Positions 1 to 8,724 of a DNA stretch of 64,000 nt are shown here, in pieces (position 1 is the first letter of the stretch; every line of letters begins with the position of its first letter). The stretch covers positions 3,596,001-3,660,000 of the forward strand of contig NZ_CP042914.1 in assembly GCF_008065135.1 (NCBI RefSeq), given 5' to 3'. The stretch is from Roseimaritima ulvae. GTDB lineage: Bacteria; Planctomycetota; Planctomycetia; Pirellulales; Pirellulaceae. The position numbers and the translations under genes are program-made. The notes under the pieces are model-generated. The model made no database searches, had not been told where the DNA came from, and saw only the letters and a program-made list of their open reading frames with translations.

Positions 1-143
1 GATTTGAGATTTGAGATTTGAGATTTGAGATTTGAGATTTGTCTCCTTGTCTCCTTGTCTCCTCACTCCTCACTCCTCACTCCTCCCTCCTCCCTCCTCC
101 CTCCTCCCTCCTCACTCCTCACTCCTCACTCCTCACTCCTCAC
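1..143. repeat. Two adjacent heptanucleotide tandem repeats
   Basis: Bases 1-41 are a direct repeat of a 7-bp unit (AGATTTG). From about 42 to 143 a second 7-bp unit takes over (CTCCTCA and variants CTCCTTG, CTCCCTC). Both arrays share the same period although the units differ, and the first is cut by the window edge. No convincing gene covers them; a short open frame through the array encodes only low-complexity Ser/Pro/Leu. Function is unknown. Confidence 0.85.
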
Positions 144-290
144 TTGCTAGCATTCCTGGTTTGAGGATTATCCGGATTCTTCCGGAAAACCCGCAAGACC
201 CCTCTAGTTTCACACGATATAGAGAACCATCGGCGCGAGCTTTTGGCTTGTTCCGCCTGTAGACGTGTCGACCCCAAGGAAGGATGTCGG

Positions 291-878
291 ATGACGACCC
301 CAATACGATTGAAGACCACCCGCACACTACTGGGAATCGTGGCTGCCATTTCGGCTGTCACCAGTACTGGCTGTATTGGGCTCACACAGGGCCCCAATCT
401 CGGCATTTTCGCGATTCCCATTCCCGTCAGCCCGTTCTACCAGCAGAAGGCCGAGGACGATAATCGTTGGCTGGAGCGATACGAACGCGTGCCGATCCTC
501 GGTCCCACGACCGCTGGCAACGAACCGGTAGCTCTGGACCCGCCGACGGACGATGAAGTCATGCGGGCGTTTGAAAAGGCGAATCCGGTCGGCGGCGGCA
601 TTCCGTTGCTGTTCGAACGCCAACGCAATGACGTTCGGATCATCAAGGAAAAGATCGCCGACTACATCGATCCGCCGCGGTTTTACCCCCTGATCGGACC
701 GGCTCAACTGCACCACGCTCACTACAAGTGCACGATCTACTACAGCCAACGTGACATTGTGGGCTACCCCGTGCCACATTCGTTGGACGACGAAGAGGCC
801 GTGGAAACGATCTACATCGACCACAACCACTTCCACATGGTGGGCGACGTCGAACCCTACCAGACGCCCACGCTGTAA
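291..878 (+). CDS. Putative lipoprotein of unknown function
   Basis: A 195-residue protein. The start at ATG 291 is preferred because a purine-rich AAGGAAGGA lies 7 bases upstream; the open frame extends further 5' but that part looks non-coding. The N-terminus has a basic stretch and a hydrophobic helix, then a lipobox-like TSTGC around residues 26-30, so it is probably exported and lipid-anchored. The rest is acidic and hydrophilic, with a Tyr/His-rich C-terminal part (residues 140-185). No family was recognised. It is followed by a strong terminator and precedes lepB on the same strand, so it is probably a single-gene transcript. Confidence 0.75.
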   Translation: MTTPIRLKTTRTLLGIVAAISAVTSTGCIGLTQGPNLGIFAIPIPVSPFYQQKAEDDNRWLERYERVPILGPTTAGNEPVALDPPTDDEVMRAFEKANPVGGGIPLLFERQRNDVRIIKEKIADYIDPPRFYPLIGPAQLHHAHYKCTIYYSQRDIVGYPVPHSLDDEEAVETIYIDHNHFHMVGDVEPYQTPTL

Positions 879-920
879 CCTAACGCAGCCTAGGCTTCCA
901 GCCTGGGGACAAAACCTACC

Positions 921-957
921 AACAGGGGACTTCGCACGCAGCGAAGTCCCCTGTTTT
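921..957 (+). terminator. Intrinsic terminator after the lipoprotein gene
   Basis: A perfect 15-bp stem (921-935 with 941-955) around the 5-base loop ACGCA is followed by TTTCGTTTT, the layout of a rho-independent terminator 43 bases past the stop at 878. Just upstream (about 888-905) is a smaller repeat, AGCCTAGGCT plus TCCAGCCTGGG, which resembles the palindrome next to the stop codon at 20832-20847. The stem contains AGGGGACTT, so it may also be related to the GGGGAC repeats found elsewhere. Confidence 0.8.
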
Positions 958-1085
958 CGTTTTGCCGCCAAGAACCCGGCAAAACCAACGAATCGCAAGG
1001 GATGGCAGGAACGTGATCGGAGTATCGCGAGCTGGGTTAAATAGTTAAACTACCCTCCATTCGGCAACGTCCCCAGAATCAGTGA

Positions 1086-2960
1086 ATGATGGCAAAGAAC
1101 AGCACTCCCCGCGGGCCCGCGGCCGTTAAGAAGAACGCTCCGGCGGACGCCAAGCAGAAACGCGAACGTTCGCCGGCCCTGGCGGGGCATCGCGAAACGG
1201 TCGAATCGATCTGTGTAGCGATCATCTTGGCGCTGTTGTTTCGTAGTTTTGTGGCCGAAGCGTTTGTGATCCCCACCGGCTCGATGGCGCCCACGTTGAT
1301 GGGAGCTCACAAGGATCTGTTCTGCGACGCCTGCGGCTACAACTTCCGCGTGGGGGCCAGCATCGAGCACAAAGAGGTGCAGGGGTTCCGCCCCGGACGC
1401 CCCTCTTACTTGGACGTGGTGGGAGGACGTTGCCCCAATTGCCGCAAACTGAATGCCTTGAATCTGGCCAGCGACGCCAATCACGCGACTTTCAACGGCG
1501 ACCGGATTCTGGTCAGCAAGTTTGCTTATGCGATTCAAGAACCGCAGCGCTGGGATGTGATCGTTTTCAAATATCCCGGCAATCCCAAACAGAATTACAT
1601 CAAGCGTCTGGTGGGGCTGCCCGAAGAGACGCTGCGAATTTGGCATGGCGACGTCTATACGCGGAGCGATGACGAAGACGAATACGCGATCGCTCGCAAG
1701 CCCGATCACAAAGTCATGCCGATGGCCCACTTGGTTTACGACAGCAACTTCCCGGCGGCGGACTTGATGGCGGCCAACTATCCCAGCCGCCTGCAGCCCT
1801 GGCAAGCCGACGCGACGAAGCCGCCCACCGATTCATGGCAGGTGAAGACCGAACCGGTCGGTTTGGTCGCAACCGTCCAGGCGGGCGATTCGCCTCAGTG
1901 GTTGCGGTACTTCCATAATCTGCCCTCCGATGAAGAGCGGCAGCGGATCGCCGAAGGCCAGTCGATGGAGTCGGTCGATCCTTATCGCAGTCGCGCCATC
2001 ACCGACTTCTATGCCTACGATTCCTATTTCACCACCAATCGCGCCAACGTTCGCAATCGCAATGGCACCAGCGTTTCTTATCAAGATGGCCAACTGCCTC
2101 GCCCTCTGTACGACAATGAGCTGGAGTACGGAGCCTTTCACTGGGTGGGGGATCTGACTTTTTCGGCCGATCTGGAGACAGACTCCGCGGCCAGTGAAAC
2201 CGTATTGGAAATCATCGAAGCGGGGATCCGCTACCGCTGCACGATCGATCTGGCCAGCGGACAGGCCACACTGTCGATCAGCGGAGATCAAGCGGAGGCG
2301 TTTGATGGTGGGCAGACGACCTTGACGGCGGCGACGGATGTCCGCGCCGGCCAGCAATATGCGCTGCGATTTTCGAACGTTGACAATCAATTGCGACTGT
2401 GGGTCGACGGCGACAGTGTTTCGTTTGACGCCACGCCCACGTTTGATCCGCAGAGCTTTGCCACCGATCATCAAGATCGACCGCACTACCGCGTTGGCGA
2501 ACCGTTGGACGCCGCTCCGGTGGGCATCGCGGTCGCCGGGGGGGCGGCAACCGTGCAGAATTTCCAGCTGCATCGCGACCAGTATTACATAGCCGCGACC
2601 GCGGGCATTCCCATGCTGGATTACAGCTTTTCACCCCAAGTCATCAAACGCACGCTGCATAATCCCGATCAATGGGACAGCGCCACGTTCTGGAAGATGC
2701 GGCGGGAGATCGAGTTTGATCTGGAAGCGGATCAGTTCTTTCCGATGGGCGATAACAGTCCGGAAAGCAAAGACGCTCGCAGTTGGGTCGACAGTCGTTT
2801 TCCACCCGTGCCCGACAAAGACGCCTACAAGTACGCCCGCTACAACTACGTGCCTCGCGATCTGTTGGTCGGTAAAGCGTTGTTGGTGTTTTGGCCGCAT
2901 TCCTGGAACCGGCCGGTACCCTTCACGCCCAATGTTAAACGGATGAAGTTGATTCGATAA
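1086..2960 (+). CDS. lepB: Signal peptidase I with zinc-ribbon and beta-sandwich inserts
   Basis: Serine-lysine peptidase (family S26) that cleaves signal peptides from exported proteins at the outer face of the cytoplasmic membrane. An N-terminal helix (about residues 41-60) precedes the catalytic PTGSMAPT box with Ser66. Lys173 lies in YIKRLVGLP, and the C-terminal box MGDNSPESKDARSW is near 555. At 624 residues it is about twice the usual length. Two inserts explain this: a four-cysteine module between the catalytic residues (CxxC at 80/83 and CxxC at 116/119, zinc-ribbon-like), and a segment of about 150 residues (350-500) that looks like a LamG/concanavalin-type beta-sandwich. Start ATG 1086; ATG 1089 is also possible. 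lptB follows 23 bases downstream, so the two may be co-transcribed. Confidence 0.93.
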   Translation: MMAKNSTPRGPAAVKKNAPADAKQKRERSPALAGHRETVESICVAIILALLFRSFVAEAFVIPTGSMAPTLMGAHKDLFCDACGYNFRVGASIEHKEVQGFRPGRPSYLDVVGGRCPNCRKLNALNLASDANHATFNGDRILVSKFAYAIQEPQRWDVIVFKYPGNPKQNYIKRLVGLPEETLRIWHGDVYTRSDDEDEYAIARKPDHKVMPMAHLVYDSNFPAADLMAANYPSRLQPWQADATKPPTDSWQVKTEPVGLVATVQAGDSPQWLRYFHNLPSDEERQRIAEGQSMESVDPYRSRAITDFYAYDSYFTTNRANVRNRNGTSVSYQDGQLPRPLYDNELEYGAFHWVGDLTFSADLETDSAASETVLEIIEAGIRYRCTIDLASGQATLSISGDQAEAFDGGQTTLTAATDVRAGQQYALRFSNVDNQLRLWVDGDSVSFDATPTFDPQSFATDHQDRPHYRVGEPLDAAPVGIAVAGGAATVQNFQLHRDQYYIAATAGIPMLDYSFSPQVIKRTLHNPDQWDSATFWKMRREIEFDLEADQFFPMGDNSPESKDARSWVDSRFPPVPDKDAYKYARYNYVPRDLLVGKALLVFWPHSWNRPVPFTPNVKRMKLIR

Positions 2961-2983
2961 CGCGAATCCTGCAAGGAAGCACC

Positions 2984-3811
2984 ATGGATGAACCAATCCT
3001 GCAAGCCATTGAGCTGCAAAAGACGTACGGTCGGCGGCGGGTCGTCGACGGCGTGAATCTGCACGTCGGTGAAGCCGAAATCGTGGGTCTGTTGGGGCCT
3101 AATGGCGCTGGCAAATCGACCAGTTTCCGGATGATTTGTGGAATGGTCGAACCAGATCGCGGGCGCGTGATTCTGAACGGTCAAGACGTTACCGACTGGC
3201 CGATGTTTCGGCGAGCCCGTGACGGCGCGATGGGCTACCTGCCTCAGGAACCCAGCGTGTTCCGCAAATTAACGGTCGAGCAGAACATTTCGTCGCTGTT
3301 TGAGTTGCTGGGATTGGGACGTCGCGAACGCAAACAACGCACCGATCAGTTGCTCGAGGAATTTAACATCACCCATATTCGTCGCAGTCGAGCGGCCGGG
3401 TTGTCGGGCGGTGAACGGCGACGCTTAGAGATTGCTCGATGCCTGGTTTCGGATCCTCGGATCGTAATGCTGGATGAACCGTTCGCCGGCATCGACCCGG
3501 TGACCGTGCAGTCGATCCAGGGGGTGATTCATCAGTTGCGTGACGCTGGGATCGCCGTGTTGATCACCGACCATGCGGCTCGTGAAATTCTGGGAACCGT
3601 CGATCGTTGTTATGTGATCAGCAAAGGGCAAGTGCTGATCGATGGCAGTCCCGAAGAGGTCAAGCGGCATCCACAGGTTCGCAAAGAGTACCTAGGCGAC
3701 ATGGACGGAGCCGCACAGACCACCGCAGCGGCGGCATCGGTAATACCCGCGCCGCATATTCGCCCCGCCGCCCCCTCGACCACTCTCCGCCGCCGCGTCA
3801 CCGACGTCTAA
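2984..3811 (+). CDS. lptB: LPS export ABC transporter ATP-binding protein LptB
   Basis: Cytoplasmic ATPase that drives lipopolysaccharide extraction from the inner membrane with LptF/LptG. The 275-residue sequence has Walker A GPNGAGKST at 38-46, a Q-loop in LPQEPS near 86, the signature LSGGE at 140-144, Walker B IVMLDEP with Asp164 and Glu165, and the switch His197 in ITDHAAR. The GPNGAGKST-SFRMICG pattern and the DHAAREIL C-terminal region are typical of LptB rather than generic importers. A 30-residue Ala/Pro-rich tail is extra. Start ATG 2984 has AAGGAAGC upstream. Partners LptF, LptG and LptA are not in this window. The stop is followed within 3 bases by a long perfect inverted repeat. 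Confidence 0.92.
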   Translation: MDEPILQAIELQKTYGRRRVVDGVNLHVGEAEIVGLLGPNGAGKSTSFRMICGMVEPDRGRVILNGQDVTDWPMFRRARDGAMGYLPQEPSVFRKLTVEQNISSLFELLGLGRRERKQRTDQLLEEFNITHIRRSRAAGLSGGERRRLEIARCLVSDPRIVMLDEPFAGIDPVTVQSIQGVIHQLRDAGIAVLITDHAAREILGTVDRCYVISKGQVLIDGSPEEVKRHPQVRKEYLGDMDGAAQTTAAAASVIPAPHIRPAAPSTTLRRRVTDV

Positions 3812-3814
3812 AGC

Positions 3815-3890
3815 ATGGTCGTTGTTCGCTCCGCGAACACAACGTGGTATGTCTTCGTAACGTTGTGTTCGCGGAGCGAACAACGACCAT
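3815..3890. repeat. Perfect 30-31 bp inverted repeat between convergent genes
   Basis: Arms 3815-3845 and 3860-3890 are exact reverse complements around a 14-base spacer. The element fills the gap between lptB (stop 3811) and the convergent DUF1501 gene (stop 3896), so it could end transcription from both sides, although no T-tract is present. The arm core GTTCGCTCCGCGAAC is itself near-palindromic and recurs as tandem copies at 5398-5490 and once at 5761-5788 beside the tssH stop codon. Confidence 0.9.
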
Positions 3891-3895
3891 TTATC

Positions 3896-5334
3896 TCAAA
3901 ACAGATCGGTGATGGCGTGGCCGGCTTCCAATAGGTTGTAGGGGCGGCCTTGGGCATCGCTGGCGATTAAATCGGTGACTCCGCTGGCGTGGTACACCGT
4001 CTTGGCAATGTCGGCCCGGGGTGACCGGGTTGTCGGCTGGGTATTCGCCAAATCGGTCGCTGGAACCATACGTTTGTCCGCCTTGGATGCCACCACCGGC
4101 CATCAAGACGCTGAAGCAATGCGTCCAGTGATCGCGTCCGGCGCCGCTTTTACCGCCCGAACGGGGATCGCCGATTTTGGGTTTCCGTCCCATCTCACTG
4201 GTCACCAGCAGCAACGTTTGCTCCAGCAATCCCCGCTGCTCGAGATCCGCCACCAAGGCTGCGAAGGCTTGATCAAATTCGGGCAACAGGTGGTCCTTCA
4301 AACAGTTAAAATTGTTGCCGTGCGTATCCCAGCCCCCGGCGCTTTTGCATTGTTTCGCGATCGCCGTGTTCTCTTTCCAAAACACCGTGATGAAAGGGAT
4401 TTCCGCTTCGACCAGTCGTCGGGCCAGCAACAAACTGGTTGCGTTTAGCGACGATCCGTACTGGTTGCGAATCGATTCCGGTTCCAATCCGACGTCAAAG
4501 GCGGTCGTGGCTTGAGATGACAACAGCAAGTTCATGGTTCGCTGCTGATGTTGCTTCCACAGATCCGAAGCCGCGACGCCGTCGAATTGACGCCGAGCCG
4601 TATCGATCTTGGCGAGCAACTCCGCTCGCGAACGCAGTTGGTCCCGCGTCACATCGCCGGCTAACATCAACGAGGGAGCTTGAAATTTGAGCGGTTCGTC
4701 GACGGACCCGTTTACGTACAGCGGATCAAATTCCACACCCAGTCTGGCGGCAAACTGACCAGGCCGGGTATACGGAGCTTTGCTGGGCATGTGCGGCAAG
4801 GAGATCGTTCCCGGCAAGCTGCCTGAGCGTGGTCGTCGCGAGCCGACGACGGACCCCATGAAGGGCCAATCATCCGCGTAGGGACGTCGGTCGTTTCCCT
4901 GGGAAAGGAACGTGGCGTCGGGAACCTGGCCCGTCAGATTGTAGTAGTAGCCCGCGTGATGATCGTTGGTGCTGACGCTTCCGCCGACCGACCGGACGAC
5001 CGCAAGATGGTGGGCCTGTTTCGACAACCGCGGCAAGTGCTCACACATCTGCAGACCCGGCGCGGACGTGCTGGTCGCCGAAAACTCGCCACGGTATTCC
5101 GCCGGCGCCTCGGGCTTCATGTCCCAAGTATCGATGTGTGAAGCCCCGCCACACAAAAAGAACAGGATCACCGATTTCGCTTTGCCGCCGGATTGCGGCG
5201 ACTTAGCAGTCCCTGTCGCGTCCGCCGCAAGAGGAGCGGGGCGCGCCAAATTGCAGTCCAGCAAACCCCGCCGCCGATGCCACCAAAAACGCTCGACGGT
5301 CTGTTTTCGATCGAGCAGAAAGACGCGATGCCAT
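3896..5334 (-). CDS. Tat-exported DUF1501 protein (two apparent frameshifts)
   Basis: DUF1501 proteins are planctomycete-enriched, sulfatase/alkaline-phosphatase-fold proteins of unsettled role. The N-terminus at 5334 carries a twin-arginine signal (TDRRAFLVASAAGFAG). The body includes the family motif CGGASHIDTWDMKP and a later GGWDTHGNN; the C-terminus is RADIAKTVYHASGV and ends at 3896. These three parts lie in three frames. One extra base in a G-run near 5238-5241 separates the signal from the body, and one extra base near 4017-4021 separates body from tail. Removing both restores a continuous protein of about 478 residues. With the similar lesions in tssH next door, I read these as sequence errors, though a recent pseudogene cannot be excluded. 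It is convergent with lptB. Confidence 0.8.
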
Positions 5335-5397
5335 GGCAAAAACCTCGAGGCAAAAAGGGTGGGAAGCCAGCGGAGGTTTATTATTGTAGCCATTCCT

Positions 5398-5490
5398 CAT
5401 GGTCATTGTTCGCTCCGCGAACAGAACGCATGGTCGCTATTCGCTCCGCGAATAAAGTGCATGGTCGCTATTCGCTCGGGACGTGAAAGG
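5398..5490. repeat. Three tandem 31-bp copies of the GTTCGCTCCGCGAAC repeat
   Basis: Copies begin at 5398, 5429 and 5460 with a 31-bp period; each starts CATGGTC. The first two contain TTCGCTCCGCGAA, and the third diverges after ATTCGCTCGGG where the MITE-like element begins. They are single-arm copies of the inverted repeat at 3815-3890. They lie in the 454-base gap (5335-5788) upstream of the DUF1501 gene, where I see no credible coding sequence. Confidence 0.8.
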
Positions 5491-5680
5491 TATTACTGCA
5501 GCATTGGCCCTAGGGGCCGCTTGCTTCACCCTCCATTTTAAGGAGGGTCGAGTCTTAGCGAGGGGGGGTCTTTTGGTGCTTGCAGCGGCGCGGTCGCCCG
5601 CTCCTCGCTGACGCTCGACTCTCCCAGAGGGAGAGTGAAGTGAATCCGTCATTAATACACTTCACGTCCCCCGCGAATAG
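5468..5680. mobile_element. MITE-like nested palindrome, copy A
   Basis: A roughly 210-bp non-coding element. Its ends are imperfect inverted repeats: CTATTCGC..GGGACGTGAA at 5468-5487 matches the reverse complement of 5660-5680. Inside is a second inverted pair (GTCGAG...GCGAGG near 5546 and CCTCGCTGACGCTCGAC near 5606) and outer TTCACCCTCC/GGGAGAGTGAA. A second copy with the same nested structure lies at 29687-29887. The layout resembles a miniature inverted-repeat element or a large REP cluster; no transposase for it is seen. Confidence 0.7.
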
Positions 5681-5760
5681 AACGCTGCGACGGGAACAAT
5701 CACCGTTGCTCCCGCTGCTCGCGTAAGGTTCATGTCCCCATTCACCGTATCTGCATTCAG

Positions 5761-5788
5761 CGTTGTGTTCGCGGAGCGAACAACGACC
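5761..5788. repeat. Single copy of the GTTCGCTCCGCGAAC repeat at the tssH stop
   Basis: CGTTGTGTTCGCGGAGCGAA and the bases that follow match one arm of the inverted repeat at 3861-3888. Its end abuts the reconstructed tssH stop codon (5789-5791), just as the first arm of that inverted repeat begins 3 bases after the lptB stop. Confidence 0.75.
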
Positions 5789-8628
5789 TTAGCACTCGTT
5801 CGTGGGCGCCACGGGCAGGTCCGTGAGGTCGGTGCTGGCTAGGATCACCGGTCGCGGGAGAAACTTCGTCGATCGATTCGATTCCGGCGCTGAAATCGTA
5901 GGTAAAGCCGCCGCTGGGGTCCCAGTCGACCATCACGTTTTCCACGGGCGTGCCTTCGACGTTTCGCGACAACAACTCGGGCCGACAATTCCGGCAGGAT
6001 GTATTGTTCGAGCACCTGATCGACCTTCCGAGCTCCGGTGTCGACCGATAGACACATATTCGCCAGTTCTCGGATCAAACCGATCGCTAAAGGTCAGTTC
6101 CGCGCCGTGCTGTTGGTGCACTCGGCTGACCACCTTATCCAATTTCAGACGGGCAATGCGTTCCAGCACGCTGGTCTGCAAGGGGAAGTAGGGCAGTACG
6201 GTAATGCGTCCCAGAAACGCCGGCTTGAACGTTTTTAATAGTTCTTCATGCAAGGCAGCTTTGAGGTCATGCATTTTGGGCCGTGTTCCGCCTTCGCACA
6301 TTTTAGCGACCAAATCCGTGCCGGCATTGGTGGTGATGATCAGCACGGTGTTTTTTGAAATCGATGTCGCGTCCTTGCCCGTCCTTCATATTGCCTTTGT
6401 CGAAGACCTGGTAGAACACGTCCTGCACGCCGCTGTGCGCCTTTTCCAGTTCGTCCAGCAAGACCACCGAGTAGGGTTTGCGGCGAACGGCTTCGGTCAG
6501 CACTCCGCCTTCGCCGTAGCCGACGTAGCCGGGGGGCGAACCCATCAACAGCGATACTTTGTGCTCTTCTTTTGAACTCGGACATGTTGATCGTCGTGAG
6601 ATGCTGATTGCCACCGTACAACACATCGGCAAGTGCCAAAGCGGTTTCGGTTTTACCGACGCCCGAAGTGCCCGCCAACATGAATACCCAATGGGCTTAT
6701 TGGGATCGCCCAATCCCGCTCGCGAGGAACGGATATGCCGCGCGATTTCGTCCAAAGCGTGCGACTGGCCGACCACGCTTTGCTCCAACCGTTCTTTCAG
6801 GTGCAGCACCGCCGTGGTTTGATCGGTGCTCATCCCGCCCCAGCGGGATTCCGGTCCAGGCGAGATCGTGGCGGCCACCGATTGGGTATCGACGTCGACG
6901 TACACCAGCGGCTGTTCGACTTGCACGGCAGCTAGTTGAGCTTCCGCTTCCGTTAAAGCTGCCAATTGTTTCCGCGACACTGCTTTGCGGGGGCCGGTCC
7001 GAGCAAGCTTCCACGGCATCCACACCTTTCGCAGCATCCGCATCAGCATTCGCGGCCTGTTCCGCCGGCGATGCATGGTCGGCTTGGATGGCTCGTTTGA
7101 TTTCCAGAATCTTGGAGACCATTTGTTGTTCGCTTTCATAGCGGCGTTCCAAGATTTCCAATTCCGTGTTGGTTTGCGTCAGGGAAGCGTTGACTTCTAA
7201 CAGGCTTTCCTCGTGATCGGCGCCCAGTTGTTGTTCTTCTTGCAAACGCTCCATCCGCCGCTGCTTGTTCGCAACGGGCGCGAGCATCTTCGATCGGCGC
7301 AGGCGTGCTGTTTTGGCTGATAGCGATGCGGGCGCAAGAGGTGTCCAGCACGCTGATGGCTTTGTCGGGCAATTGACGGCCCGTGATGTAGCGGCTCGAG
7401 AGGCCTGACCGCCGCATCGATGGCTTCGTCCAAAATACGGACATGATGGTGTTGTTCCAGCTGGTTGGCGATTTCCCCGCAGCATTGCTTTGGCGACTTC
7501 CTGCGATGGTTCTTCCACTTTGACGACTTGGAACCGTCGGGTCAAAGCGGCATCTTTTTCGAAGTATTTTTTGTATTCCGACCAAGTGGTGGCCGCGATC
7601 GTTCGAAGCTCACCGCGAGCCAAGGCGGGCTTGAGCAGATTGGCTGCGTCGCCGCCGCCCGCGTCGCCGCCGGCGCCGATCAGCGTATGAGCTTCGTCGA
7701 TCATCAGGATGATTGGCGTGGGGCTGGCGCCGATTTCGTTGAGGATCGATTTGAGTCGATTTTCGAATTCACCTTTGACGCCCGCTCCGGCTTCCAATTG
7801 TCCCAGATCAAGCGACCGAATCGAGATACCTTTGAGCGCATCGGGAACGTCGCCGCGTACGACCTTCAACGCAAAGCCTTCAACCACAGCCGTTTTGCCG
7901 ACGCCCGGTTCGCCGGTCAGGATCGGATTGTTCTGGCGGCGGCGGAGCAGAATGTCCATCAGTTGCCGGATCTCCGCGTCGCGGCCGAGCACGGGATCGA
8001 TCTTGCCTTGGCGAGCTTGTGCGGTCAGGTCATTGGTGTAACGATCCAAGTTGGGCGTTTTGGAATTGGGGTTAGATCCGGTCCCGGACCCGTCCTCTGA
8101 GACGGCTTCTGCGTTGCCAGGCAGCGCTCCCACCGGCAACGCACGTCGCGCTTCGACGCTGCGACCGGCGACGCTGGGTAGACCATCGGTGATCGCATCG
8201 GCCGAAATGCCATCGAGCAAACGAACCAGGGGCGCTCCGCAATCAAAGTGCAGCGGGTCTCGAATCAGAGCGGCCAAAATATGCCCAGAGCGGATCTGGC
8301 TGTCACCGTATTGCACCGTCGCCAGCATCCAAGCCGCTTTGATCAGTTCCACCGTCTGCGTACTCAAACTTGGTGGCCGGCCGTTACCGGTTCGCATCTT
8401 ATCCAGAATGCCTTCCAAGACTCTTTGAAAACGCGCCGTATCGACGTCGAAGTGTCGCAGCAATACGGGCAGATCGCCGTCTTCTTGTTCGATGAGCTTC
8501 AACAACCAATGTTCGATTTCGACATGGTAGTGGGTCCTCGATAGGCAAAGTCCGGCGGCGCCTTCGAGGCATTGACGCGACGTAGAATTCAATTTTGCGA
8601 CGAGACTTTTCAGCTGGAGATTGGCCAT
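5789..8628 (-). CDS. tssH: T6SS sheath-disassembly ATPase TssH/ClpV (ten apparent frameshifts)
   Basis: AAA+ ClpB-family hexamer that recycles contracted TssB/TssC sheath. All parts are present but split over frames. They are an N-terminal Clp repeat domain from ATG 8628, first P-loop GEPGVGKTAVVEG, Walker B IILMIDEAHTLIGAG, a middle coiled coil (about 7270-7080), second P-loop GTSGVGKTETA, MGSPPGYVGYGEGG, LLDELEKAH, TTNAG, and a C-terminal small domain. Joining frames needs single-base corrections near 7472, 7402, 7277, 6991, 6688, 6571, 6353, 6078, 5980 and 5862. Nine are extra bases and one (6688) is missing; almost all are in homopolymers. The corrected protein is about 945 residues. Decay would also leave stops and lost motifs, which I do not see, so sequence error is likelier. 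It is the last gene of the tssL-tssM-tssH block. Confidence 0.85.
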
Positions 8629-8724
8629 CGGGGAAGGTCTTTTGAAGGGAGGAATAAATGGTTTTGGGGGAGTGGCAAACGGGGGGGGGACTCCGGACGC
8701 AATCAATCGCGGAGTGACGTCGGT

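Noticed and set aside
5398-5490. 31-bp tandem repeats and the 36-bp repeats at 11633 as CRISPR arrays
   Set aside because: Units are contiguous without spacers of unique sequence, there are only three copies, and no cas genes are nearby.
5789-8628. tssH as a decayed pseudogene
   Set aside because: Only single-base, mostly homopolymer indels are seen, with all catalytic motifs preserved and no stops within segments; sequence error is more economical.
8629-8706. Upstream start for tssH at 8706
   Set aside because: The added residues are Pro-rich and unlike the Clp N-domain; the family sequence starts at ATG 8628.
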